13,043 nucleotides of DNA, from NCBI GenBank assembly GCA_003105225.1, contig PQAK01000110.1, positions 1 to 13,043 of the forward strand, in the 5' to 3' direction. The position numbers were made by a program, and so were the translations under genes. Position 1 is the stretch's first letter, and the number at the start of each line of letters is the position of its first letter. Positions 1-6,278 of the stretch are shown piece after piece. The notes below the pieces were generated by a model. The model did no database searches. It saw nothing but the letters and a program-made list of their open reading frames with translations, and was not told the DNA's origin. This DNA is from Deltaproteobacteria bacterium (lineage in GTDB: Bacteria; Desulfobacterota; Deferrimicrobia; Deferrimicrobiales; Deferrimicrobiaceae).

Positions 1-567
1 GACGTGCGGGTCATCGCCGCGACGAACCGGGACCTGGAGAAGGAAATCGCCGCGGGCCGCTTCCGCCAGGATCTCTATTTCCGCCTCAACGTGATCCCCA
101 TCCACCTGCCCCCCCTGCGCGAGCGCATCGACGATGTGCCGATTCTCGCCGGGCATTTCCTCGGCACGTGGAACCGGAAAACGGGACGCAACCTGCCGGG
201 ATTCCGGCCGGAGGCGATGGAGACGCTGATGCGCTATCCCTGGCCCGGCAACATCCGGGAACTGGAGAACCTCGTGGAGCGGCTGGTCGTCCTGAAGAGC
301 GAAGGATGGTTTGAGAAGAGAGACCTTCCCCCGGCGATGCAGGACAGCGGGGCGGTGCGCCTCACCTCGGGAGTCGAGTTCGGCGGCGACGGAATCGACC
401 TGCGAAAGACGACGGAGGAGTTCCAGGACCGGCTCATCGCGCACGCCCTGTCCCTGTCCAGGGGAAACAAGAACAAAGCCGCGGCGCTCCTGGGGCTCAA
501 GCGGACGACCCTCCTGGAGATGCTCAAACGAAGGCGCCGCGACTGCCCAGAATTGTCAGACGCCTGA
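1..567 (+). CDS. Sigma-54-dependent transcriptional activator, C-terminal part (5' end outside window)
   Basis: The reading frame is open from base 1, so the receiver or sensor domain and the Walker A and GAFTGA parts of the AAA+ domain lie before the window; 188 residues are visible. Seen: the sensor I strand VIAATNRDL (visible residues 4-12), the arginine-finger segment FRQDLYFRLNV (21-31), PLRER (38-42), sensor II WPGNIREL (81-88), and a C-terminal Fis-type helix-turn-helix at about 153-177. The recognition region LGLKRTTLLEM resembles FleQ/FlrA (RTTL followed by an acidic residue) more than classical NtrC. Enhancer-binding proteins of this family use ATP to open sigma-54 promoters. The next gene is a FliA-type sigma factor preceded by a clear sigma-54 promoter, so flagellar gene control is the likely role; this is inferred. 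AAA+ assignment is near certain, the flagellar role is moderate. Confidence 0.95.
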   Translation, partial: DVRVIAATNRDLEKEIAAGRFRQDLYFRLNVIPIHLPPLRERIDDVPILAGHFLGTWNRKTGRNLPGFRPEAMETLMRYPWPGNIRELENLVERLVVLKSEGWFEKRDLPPAMQDSGAVRLTSGVEFGGDGIDLRKTTEEFQDRLIAHALSLSRGNKNKAAALLGLKRTTLLEMLKRRRRDCPELSDA

Positions 568-587
568 ATGGCTGTCAATAATTTGAC
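556..587. promoter_or_regulatory. Candidate enhancer (UAS): two adjacent short inverted repeats
   Basis: TCAG-N4-CTGA (556-567, overlapping the activator stop codon) and GTCAA-N4-TTGAC (574-587) have the same 4-nt spacer, with centres 19 bp apart. They lie about 110 and 130 bp before the transcription start predicted from the sigma-54 promoter at 664-680, the usual distance for enhancer-binding protein sites. Their use by the neighbouring activator is inferred. The arms are short, so chance occurrence is possible. Confidence 0.4.
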
Positions 588-635
588 CTGATTCCTCCGC
601 CAGCTCCGCGTCCGGAAAAAATCAATTCCATTATA

Positions 636-648
636 TTTCAATTAGTTA
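636..648 (+). promoter_or_regulatory. Candidate IHF-binding site
   Basis: TTTCAATTAGTTA matches the IHF core WATCAANNNNTTR at every defined position except the second. It lies in the most AT-rich part of the intergenic region, at about -55 to -43 relative to the predicted start, between the putative enhancer repeats and the -24/-12 promoter. IHF commonly bends DNA in this position at sigma-54 promoters. Confidence 0.45.
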
Positions 649-663
649 TATCAGATTACGCCA

Positions 664-680
664 TTGGCATGCCTGTTGCT
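664..680 (+). promoter_or_regulatory. Sigma-54 (-24/-12) promoter for the sigma-28 gene
   Basis: TTGGCATGCCTGTTGCT matches the consensus YTGGCACG-N4-TTGCW with one substitution (C to T). The invariant GG (666-667) and GC (678-679) dinucleotides have the required spacing. Transcription would start near 691, giving a leader of about 40 nt before the GTG at 732. The site directly follows a sigma-54 activator gene and precedes a FliA-type sigma factor gene, which supports function. Confidence 0.8.
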
Positions 681-731
681 GTCCTCTATACGCGCAACTC
701 ACCAACGCACTCTTGAACCAGAGGAGGCAAC

Positions 732-1490
732 GTGGCCCCGAGAGCAGCAGTGATGGCCAGCGGACGTGATGCATCCCCTCCGCCGCCCGCGTTCGACAGG
801 GACGCGCTTGTGGGCGAATTCATCCCCACGATCAAATACCACGCGGCGCGCATCAAGATGCGCGTTCCCCCCAACATCGAGATGGACGACCTCGTGAGTT
901 CGGGGATCGTCGGCCTGCTCGACGCAGCCGACCGGTTCGACCCTTCGCGGGGGATCAAGTTCAAGACGTACGCCGAGTTCCGGATCCGCGGGACGATGCT
1001 CGACTACCTCCGCGAGATGGACTGGTTCCCCCGGTCCGTCCGGCAACACTCCACCCGCCTGCAGCACGCCTACACCCGGCTCGAAGCGCTGTTGGGCCGC
1101 CCTCCGGAGGAAGAGGAAGTCGCCGCCGACCTGCGGATCACCGTGGACGAACTCCGTAAAAAGCTGGCGATGCTGTCGGGGTTGTCCGTCCTCTCCCACG
1201 ACGAATCCGGAGACGACGACGGCAGCGGCGTCCATCATTTCCTGTCGGAGGCCGCAAAGGACGAGGCTCGCGAGGAAGAGCTCCTGCGGGATCTCAAGGA
1301 GGTGCTCGCCAAGGCGATCGATACGCTGCCGGAAAGGGAGCAGCAGCTCATCGCGCTCTACTACTACGAAGACCTGACGATGCGGGAGATCAGCGATATC
1401 TTCCGGCTGGGAGAGCCGCGCATCTGCCAGCTGCACGCGCAGGCGGTCCTTCGGCTTCGGGGCAAGCTGCACTCCCAGCTCGACCGGTAA
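732..1490 (+). CDS. fliA: RNA polymerase sigma factor, sigma-28/FliA-WhiG family
   Basis: The 252-residue protein has the sigma-28 layout: region 2 at about 30-100 (MDDLVSSGIVGLLDAADRF and the FKTYAEFRIRGTMLDYLRE segment that melts the -10 element), region 3 at about 105-155, and region 4 at about 198-247 with the -35 binding helix (LTMREISDIFRLGEPRICQ). There is no region 1.1, as usual for group 3 factors. FliA factors transcribe late flagellar and chemotaxis genes. The start is GTG 732, with gaggagg at 721-727 placed 4 nt before it; ATG 753 is a less likely alternative. The N-terminus has an unusual Pro-rich stretch (residues 15-20) before region 2. Transcription is probably driven by the sigma-54 promoter at 664-680. 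It could be a WhiG/SigD-like factor with another regulon, but the activator upstream makes a flagellar role likely. Confidence 0.93.
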   Translation: MAPRAAVMASGRDASPPPPAFDRDALVGEFIPTIKYHAARIKMRVPPNIEMDDLVSSGIVGLLDAADRFDPSRGIKFKTYAEFRIRGTMLDYLREMDWFPRSVRQHSTRLQHAYTRLEALLGRPPEEEEVAADLRITVDELRKKLAMLSGLSVLSHDESGDDDGSGVHHFLSEAAKDEAREEELLRDLKEVLAKAIDTLPEREQQLIALYYYEDLTMREISDIFRLGEPRICQLHAQAVLRLRGKLHSQLDR

Positions 1491-1491
1491 C

Positions 1492-1513
1492 GGCGGGGAG
1501 ATACCGCCCCGCC
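1492..1513. terminator. GC-rich hairpin between convergent genes
   Basis: GGCGGGG (1492-1498) can pair perfectly with CCCCGCC (1507-1513) in the 22 bp between the sigma factor stop and the rmuC stop. Its place between convergent ends suits a bidirectional terminator. No U-run follows on either strand, so it may only stabilise 3' ends. Confidence 0.4.
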
Positions 1514-2611
1514 TCAGTTCTCCGGGAGCTCCCCCTCCCCGCTGCGGAGGGATCCGATCCGGGCCCGGAACCGCTCCACGTCCCTTATCGATTCCATGTA
1601 CTTGGCCTGGGCGTTGTCCAGGTGCCTGCCGAAGATCCGGAAATTATCCGCAAACCGCTCGAAATCCTTCCCCACGCGCTCCAACAGGCCCTGGATCTCC
1701 CTGGTCTTCTGCTCGATCCGGAACCCCCGGAACGCGAACGCCAGCGCCTGCAGGTACGCATAGAACCCGTTGGGGGAGGTGGGGACCACCTGCAGCCTGA
1801 GGAGCTGCTCGTGCAGGGAGCGGTTGCGCAGGACGAGGTAGTAGACGGACTCGGCGGGAACGAAGAGGAAAGCGAAATCCAGCGTCGTGGGGGGCTTGAT
1901 ATATTTCGAGCGGATCGATTCCGCCTGGACCAGCACGTCCCGGGCGAACGCCTTCTCGTACTCCCTCCGCTCCCCTTCCTCGATCTCCCCCTCCAGGAGC
2001 GGCTGCGCGTTCGCCATCGGAAACTTCGCGTCCACGCATACGAACTGGCTCCGGTCGGGCCGGACGAAGATCGCCGCGTCCACCCGCTCTCCCCCCTCCA
2101 TCGGGTATTGGAGCTCGAACATATCGGCGTGGTTCCCGAAAAGGTCCGCAAGCATCTGGGACAGGGTGAGCTCCCCGAAGGCCCCGCGGGACTTGGGCTG
2201 GGTGAGCAGGACGTTCAGCTGGCTGATGTCCCGGGAGAGAAGGACCACCTGCCCCGTCGCGGCGGAGAGCTCCTTGAGATGCCCCGCCACCTGGTCGAAC
2301 CCCTTCAGGTTGCGATCGGCCGTCTCGGAAAGCTCCCGCGACACCTCCCCGCGGATCTCGGTGAGCCGGTCCTCGACCCGGCGGGAGATGTCGTCCAGTC
2401 CCTTGAGGATATTTTCGGACACCTCCTGGCGGATCCGCGCGGCGGCGTCCGCCTGCGCACGCGCCAGTTCCGAGGAGCTCGCGCGGAGCGAATCGGCGAC
2501 GTTTCTCTCCAGGAGGTCCAGCCGGTCCCGTAGCTTCGGGGGGCGGCGCAGCAGAACCGCGAGGAGCGTCGCCGCCGCGACCGCCAGCGTCAGGATCGGC
2601 AGAATTTCCAT
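1514..2611 (-). CDS. rmuC: DNA recombination protein RmuC homologue
   Basis: The 365-residue protein has an N-terminal membrane anchor (about residues 2-22), a long charged helical, probably coiled-coil, segment (about 26-125), and a C-terminal RmuC domain (about 135-345). Recognisable elements are RGAFGE (142-147), D178 and VDAKFP (193-198); the D and DxK pair resembles the active site of PD-(D/E)XK nucleases, to which the family has been assigned. RmuC is linked in E. coli to limiting rearrangement at inverted repeats; its biochemistry is poorly known. The start is ATG 2611: the frame stays open upstream to 2704, but that extension would overlap the divergent gene at 2652 and place hydrophilic residues before the membrane anchor. 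No strong Shine-Dalgarno sequence is visible before 2611. The gene faces the sigma factor gene tail to tail. Confidence 0.93.
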   Translation of the reverse strand: MEILPILTLAVAAATLLAVLLRRPPKLRDRLDLLERNVADSLRASSSELARAQADAAARIRQEVSENILKGLDDISRRVEDRLTEIRGEVSRELSETADRNLKGFDQVAGHLKELSAATGQVVLLSRDISQLNVLLTQPKSRGAFGELTLSQMLADLFGNHADMFELQYPMEGGERVDAAIFVRPDRSQFVCVDAKFPMANAQPLLEGEIEEGERREYEKAFARDVLVQAESIRSKYIKPPTTLDFAFLFVPAESVYYLVLRNRSLHEQLLRLQVVPTSPNGFYAYLQALAFAFRGFRIEQKTREIQGLLERVGKDFERFADNFRIFGRHLDNAQAKYMESIRDVERFRARIGSLRSGEGELPEN

Positions 2612-2651
2612 GGTAGGATAACTATACCAAGAAAACCGGGAAGGGGAAGGC

Positions 2652-2921
2652 ATGCGGGTCTCCAAGCAATTCGCCCTGTTCGGGTTCCACTTCTGCGCGA
2701 CCATATTCGTGGGGCTGTCGGTGTACGGGGTCGCGCTCTACATGAACGAAGGGCTCGTGAAGTCCGATTCCCTCCTCTCCTCGGCCGCCTACGCCGCCGT
2801 CGTCCTCGCATCCATCGCGGGAATCTGCTTTTTCGGCAGGGAGGCGGACCGGCGCAAGTCGGAAGAAGCGGGAAAAACGGCTCCCCCCGCGCTCCCCTCC
2901 ACGAAAAAGGGAAATCGCTGA
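2652..2921 (+). CDS. Small two-helix membrane protein of unknown function
   Basis: The product is 89 residues. Two hydrophobic segments are seen (about 9-32 and 43-62), followed by a charged, Lys/Glu-rich tail (about 63-89) that is likely cytoplasmic. The start has a purine-rich ribosome-binding region (gggaaggggaagg) just before ATG 2652. Codon third positions are strongly G or C, as in neighbouring genes, which favours a real gene. It diverges from rmuC with only 40 bp between the two starts, so regulatory DNA may be shared. I do not recognise the family. No cysteines or histidines suggest metal or heme binding. Confidence 0.7.
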   Translation: MRVSKQFALFGFHFCATIFVGLSVYGVALYMNEGLVKSDSLLSSAAYAAVVLASIAGICFFGREADRRKSEEAGKTAPPALPSTKKGNR

Positions 2922-2939
2922 CCCGCGGGCGACGGGCCC

Positions 2940-3359
2940 TTACGCGCCTCCGGCCTTCTTCGCCACGCGGGCGTTGAACTTGGCGAAGTCGACGGCGAAC
3001 CGCTCGTGGGTCCCCTTGCCGATCACCTCGACCTCGTCCCTGGCTTCGATCTCCCATACCGTTCGCCGCCCGTCCACCCCGACGCACCGGACCTGGACGG
3101 TCACCTCCATCCCGGGCGGCGTCGCCGCGGTGTGGGTCACGTTGATGAGCGTCCCCACGCTCCCCTCCCCCGGCTCCATGTGGGGCGCCATCGCCTCGAT
3201 GCACGCCCACTCCATGAGCCCGACCATGAAGCCGGTGGCGAACACCTTCGGCATCTCCTGGAACGCCTTCGCCTCGGGGTAGAGGTGCGGAACCGTCTTG
3301 TTCTCCGGAACGCGGTACGTGTGCGTGTGCGTCAGCCCGGCCTTCAGCGTGTCCTTCAT
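2940..3359 (-). CDS. Hotdog-fold acyl-CoA thioesterase, FlK (fluoroacetyl-CoA thioesterase)-like
   Basis: The 139-residue protein has the hotdog pattern: a central helix (VFATGFMVGLMEWACIEAM) followed by beta strands with INVTH and GMEVTVQVRCVGV. Counting from ATG 3359, Thr42, Glu50 and His76 fall at the numbers of the FlK catalytic triad, and Gly69 and Arg120 also match residues described for FlK. Pocket positions Val23, Leu26 and Phe33 match, but position 36, the FlK Phe lid, is Met. These FlK numbers are from memory. Such enzymes hydrolyse small acyl-CoAs; FlK protects against fluoroacetate, but most homologues act on unknown substrates. A gggag ribosome-binding site precedes the ATG. It converges with the small membrane protein gene and diverges from the NHL lipoprotein gene, and no metabolic neighbour reveals its substrate. 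Confidence 0.88.
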   Translation of the reverse strand: MKDTLKAGLTHTHTYRVPENKTVPHLYPEAKAFQEMPKVFATGFMVGLMEWACIEAMAPHMEPGEGSVGTLINVTHTAATPPGMEVTVQVRCVGVDGRRTVWEIEARDEVEVIGKGTHERFAVDFAKFNARVAKKAGGA

Positions 3360-3486
3360 CGCGTTCTCCCGTCCTTGTTCGTGGATTCGACGACCGTTTC
3401 ACAGAGAACGATAGACGATTTCCCGGCGGAGGTACAATGGAAGAAACGGGCGTTCGGAATAGCCCTCGTTTCGCCGCCCGTCAAGG

Positions 3487-3543
3487 TATAAGATATCGGC
3501 AAACGCCCCGGTTGAGGGCCGCCGTGCCCGGAAGGGAGGAAGG
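3487..3543 (+). promoter_or_regulatory. Structured leader of the NHL lipoprotein gene (weak call)
   Basis: A -10-like TATAAG (3487-3492) without a recognisable -35 element is followed by a possible two-part hairpin: CGGC (3497-3500) with GCCG (3521-3524) enclosing GCCC (3505-3508) with GGGC (3516-3519), then the ribosome-binding sequence gggaggaagg (3534-3543). The GGCAAAC opening recalls the start of c-di-GMP (GEMM) riboswitches, but the rest of that motif is missing. Between the divergent start at 3359 and this leader, nothing else convincing is seen. Confidence 0.2.
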
Positions 3544-3545
3544 CG

Positions 3546-5627
3546 ATGGCGCATCCGTCCTCGAGGTCGTGCTTCCCGCTTTGTGCCGCTGCGGCTCTCC
3601 TGGTCTTCCTGGTCTCCCTCTCCGGATGCGGGAACAACGACGTCGGGACCGCGCAGTCGGTTGCCACGCTCGCCGGCGCGGCGGGAGGGCCGGGCTTTTT
3701 TGACGGCACCGGGACGCTCGTGCGGTTCTCCACCCCTTCCGGCGCAGCGGTCATCGGCTCCAACGTCTTCGTCGCCGACACCGCCAACCACGTCATCCGG
3801 AAGGTCGACACCGCGACCGGGGCCGTCACTACCCTGGCGGGGGTATTCGGAATCCCCGGCACGGCGGACGGCACCGGGGCGGCGGCGCGCTTCAACTCGC
3901 CGGCCGGGATCGCTGCGGTCGGCTCGATCCTGTACGTCTGCGACACCGGGAACCACACGCTCCGGACGATCGTTTCCACGAGCGGCGTGGTCACGACGCT
4001 TGCGGGGGCTCCCGGCTCCTCCGGGGCCGTGGACAACAATGTGCCTGCGAACGTACGGTTTTCATCCCCCAGGGGGATCGCCGCATTGGGAACCGATCTC
4101 TTCGTGGCGGATACCGGGAATCACAAGATCCGCAGGGTGACCGCCGCCGGTGCGACGACGACCTATGCCGGCTCCGGAAGCCCCGGTATCACCGACAACA
4201 CGGGAACGGGCGCCAGCTTCCGGTCGCCCGAAGGGGTGGCCGTCATCGCCACCGACGTTTATGTCGCCGATACGGGCAACCATACGATCCGCAAGATCAC
4301 TCCGAACGGGGCGGTAGGCGACGTCACCACCTTTGCAGGCGCAGTCACCGTCGCCGGTTTCGTGGACAACGTGGCGGGGCTGCTCGCCCGGTTTTCCTCC
4401 CCGTCCGCCCTCGCGGCCAACGGAAACGACCTCTACGTGGCGGACACCGGCAACCACGTCATCCGCAAAATCGACCCGTCGGCATTCGTAACCTCCCTGG
4501 CGGGCACCCCGGGGAGCGCCGGCTCGGGGAACAGCGTTCCCGGCCCCGCGCAGTTCAACGGCCCGAAGGGAATTGGAACTCTCGGGACCGGCTCCAGTTC
4601 CATATTCGTCGCCGACACCGGGAACGGCACGATCCGGCGGGTCGATTTCTCGGGGGTCGTGACGACCGTGGCGGGAAACCCCCCTAAAACGGGGGCGATC
4701 GACGGGACCGGAACGGCGGCCCGGTTCAATGCGCCGGCGGGCGCCGCGGTCATCGGGGATGACGTGTATGTCGCCGATACCGGAAACGGCGCGATCCGGA
4801 AAATCACCTCCTCCGGGGAGGTGACCACGGTCCCGGGAACCGTGGGCCCATTCGCCAGTCCCGCGGGGATCGCGGCCATCGGGGCGACCCTGTACATCTG
4901 CGACAATGTAAGCCACACGATCTCCAGCGTGCCCGCCGCAGGGGGGACCGTGACGGTGGTGGCGGGCCTTGCGGGCAGCGCGGGCTCCGCGGACGGCGCC
5001 GGCACCGCCGCCCGGTTCAGCGCCCCCCGTGGAATCGCCACGGACGGCACGAACCTGTTCGTCGCGGACACGGGAAATCACACGATCCGGCGGGTGACCC
5101 CTTCCGGAGATGTCACGACCCTTGCCGGGCTCGCCGGCAACCCGGGCACCGCGGACGGAAGCGGCAGCGGGATCAATCCCACCGCCCGCTTCAACGGCCC
5201 CCAGGGGATCGCGGTGGTGACCGCCTCCCTCGCCACCACGCTCTATGCCGCCGACACGGGGAACCACGCAATACGGAGAGTGACCGGGGTCGGATCGCCC
5301 AACGTGAACGTCACCACGTTTGCCGGCACCGCGGGGACGGCGGGGTTTGCCAACGGAAGCGGCGAGAGCGCCCTCTTCTCTTCCCCCTCGGGGATCACCG
5401 CCGTGGACGGGGTTCTTTACGCGGCCGACACCGGAAACCACGTCGTTCGCCGGATCGAAACCACGAGGAACGTGACGACGTTCGTAGGAGCGCCCGACAA
5501 AGCGACGACCCGCGACGGCGACGCCCCCCAGGCATTGCTGAACGCGCCGGCCGGAATGGCGGGGCTCCCCGGAACGATCTTCTTCACCGACCGGAACGAA
5601 AACGTCGTGCGGAAGATCCTTTTCTGA
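3546..5627 (+). CDS. NHL-repeat beta-propeller lipoprotein
   Basis: The 693-residue protein has a lipoprotein signal peptide: a hydrophobic core (about residues 13-25) and the lipobox LSGC with the lipidated Cys at 28. The rest, from about residue 38, is tandem NHL-type repeats of about 42-62 residues, each with a core close to YVADTGNHTIRKI, then VTTLAG, a Gly/Asp-rich turn and ARFxxPxGIA. Twelve cores can be counted, the last degenerate (FFTDRNENVVRKILF) at the very end. Twelve repeats fit two six-bladed propellers, with the C-terminal strand closed by the N-terminal VATLAG strand. Repeats 7 and 8 are the most divergent. Membrane-anchored NHL proteins usually bind proteins or polysaccharide; no catalytic residues are evident. 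The start is ATG 3546 with an excellent Shine-Dalgarno sequence. It stands alone on its strand, so context gives no function. Confidence 0.9.
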   Translation: MAHPSSRSCFPLCAAAALLVFLVSLSGCGNNDVGTAQSVATLAGAAGGPGFFDGTGTLVRFSTPSGAAVIGSNVFVADTANHVIRKVDTATGAVTTLAGVFGIPGTADGTGAAARFNSPAGIAAVGSILYVCDTGNHTLRTIVSTSGVVTTLAGAPGSSGAVDNNVPANVRFSSPRGIAALGTDLFVADTGNHKIRRVTAAGATTTYAGSGSPGITDNTGTGASFRSPEGVAVIATDVYVADTGNHTIRKITPNGAVGDVTTFAGAVTVAGFVDNVAGLLARFSSPSALAANGNDLYVADTGNHVIRKIDPSAFVTSLAGTPGSAGSGNSVPGPAQFNGPKGIGTLGTGSSSIFVADTGNGTIRRVDFSGVVTTVAGNPPKTGAIDGTGTAARFNAPAGAAVIGDDVYVADTGNGAIRKITSSGEVTTVPGTVGPFASPAGIAAIGATLYICDNVSHTISSVPAAGGTVTVVAGLAGSAGSADGAGTAARFSAPRGIATDGTNLFVADTGNHTIRRVTPSGDVTTLAGLAGNPGTADGSGSGINPTARFNGPQGIAVVTASLATTLYAADTGNHAIRRVTGVGSPNVNVTTFAGTAGTAGFANGSGESALFSSPSGITAVDGVLYAADTGNHVVRRIETTRNVTTFVGAPDKATTRDGDAPQALLNAPAGMAGLPGTIFFTDRNENVVRKILF
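3657..5624 (+). repeat. Tandem coding repeats (12 NHL units)
   Basis: About twelve imperfect units of roughly 126-186 bp encode the NHL repeats. The best conserved DNA part encodes ADTGNH followed by xIR (for example near 3772, 4105, 4267, 4438 and 5065). Units differ by many substitutions and by length in the loop, so they are old duplications, not a recent expansion. Confidence 0.85.
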
Positions 5628-5643
5628 CCGCCCCTTCGTGCCC

Positions 5644-5666
5644 CGGAACCGGGTGCGGCCGGTCCG
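5644..5666. terminator. Weak hairpin between convergent genes
   Basis: CGG-A-ACCGG (5644-5652, one bulged A) can pair with CCGGTCCG (5659-5666) around a 6-nt loop, in the 42 bp between the NHL gene stop and the stop of the minus-strand zinc-ribbon gene. No U-run follows on either strand. Confidence 0.25.
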
Positions 5667-5669
5667 CCT

Positions 5670-6185
5670 TCACGCCTCTCTCGCCCAGTTCACCCGCAAC
5701 AGCTTCGAGTCCTCGGACCATTTGTATTCCAGCGTGCCCCTGCAGGCCTTGCGCAATTCGCGCCCGATCCGCTGGGCGAGTTTTTCGTCGGTCGTCGTGA
5801 TTTCCAGGCGGTCGTCGTCTTCCGCCACGGAGATGATGCGCTCGAGAGGGTTGAACCCCATGGCCCGCTTCTCCTCGTTCCGGACCAGTTTCATGATCTG
5901 TTCCCTGTGGTCGCGCAGATAGCCGCCGCGCACCAGGATCACCCCCGACGGAAAGCCGTCCGCGATCTTGCGGCACGCCGGGCAGCGCTCCAGGGAGGCC
6001 GCGCTCCTGCGCGTCAGCGCCGCGTACTCCTTCTCGTCCATATGCCAACGTTTGTTGCGCCGGATGGCGTGGCACTTCGGACAGGCGCCGACGGAAGACG
6101 CGCTTTTCCGGGGGATGTAGGGATCCGTCTCGCGATCCACGTTTTTCCTGCTGGCGGGGTTGAAGCGGTTCGGAAGGGTACTCAT
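5670..6185 (-). CDS. BCAM0308-family zinc-ribbon protein, partner of the Clp gene
   Basis: The 171-residue soluble protein has two CxxC pairs, CPKC (35-38) and CPAC (68-71), spaced as a zinc ribbon with a basic stretch between (RRNKRW). An 'FPSGVILVRGGYL' strand and a helix with RNEEKR follow, then a C-terminal alpha/beta part (about 112-168) with the ITTTDEKLAQRIGREL segment typical of proteins annotated as BCAM0308 family. The molecular function of that family is not established, to my knowledge. The start ATG 6185 has GGGAGGTG just upstream. It lies 93 bp downstream of the Clp ATPase gene on the same strand with no clear terminator between them (only a 4-bp CCCC/GGGG hairpin at 6247-6258), so the two are probably co-transcribed. 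A role as substrate adaptor, or as a translation or RNA-linked stress factor, is speculation. Confidence 0.8.
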   Translation of the reverse strand: MSTLPNRFNPASRKNVDRETDPYIPRKSASSVGACPKCHAIRRNKRWHMDEKEYAALTRRSAASLERCPACRKIADGFPSGVILVRGGYLRDHREQIMKLVRNEEKRAMGFNPLERIISVAEDDDRLEITTTDEKLAQRIGRELRKACRGTLEYKWSEDSKLLRVNWAREA

Positions 6186-6278
6186 TTTCCCACCTCCCGT
6201 GTCGACATAACGGTTGGCTGCGGGAACTTCTCCCTCCTTTAGGATACCCCTGTCGGGGAAAAGGTTCTATTCGCGCCG

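Noticed and set aside
2612..2651. Sigma-70 promoter for rmuC based on TATAGT
   Set aside because: The hexamer lies only 9 nt from the rmuC start and no -35 element is present at a suitable distance.
3360..3440. Promoter for the thioesterase gene (TTGTAC, 18 bp, TATCGT on the minus strand)
   Set aside because: The match is only 3/6 and 4/6, too weak to list as a feature.
3497..3545. GEMM (c-di-GMP) riboswitch upstream of the NHL gene
   Set aside because: Only the GGCAAAC opening is similar; the conserved CGCAAAGCC segment and the second stem are missing and there is no room for them before the start codon.
3437..3703. 88-codon plus-strand frame with a ggagg sequence before its ATG
   Set aside because: It overlaps the NHL gene start by over 150 bp in another frame, and its product is Arg/Gly-rich without recognisable features.
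4062..5441. 459-codon open frame on the minus strand inside the NHL gene
   Set aside because: It is a shadow of GC-rich repeated coding sequence: its product is Gly/Arg-rich and low in complexity, while the plus-strand frame has a signal peptide and clear NHL repeats.
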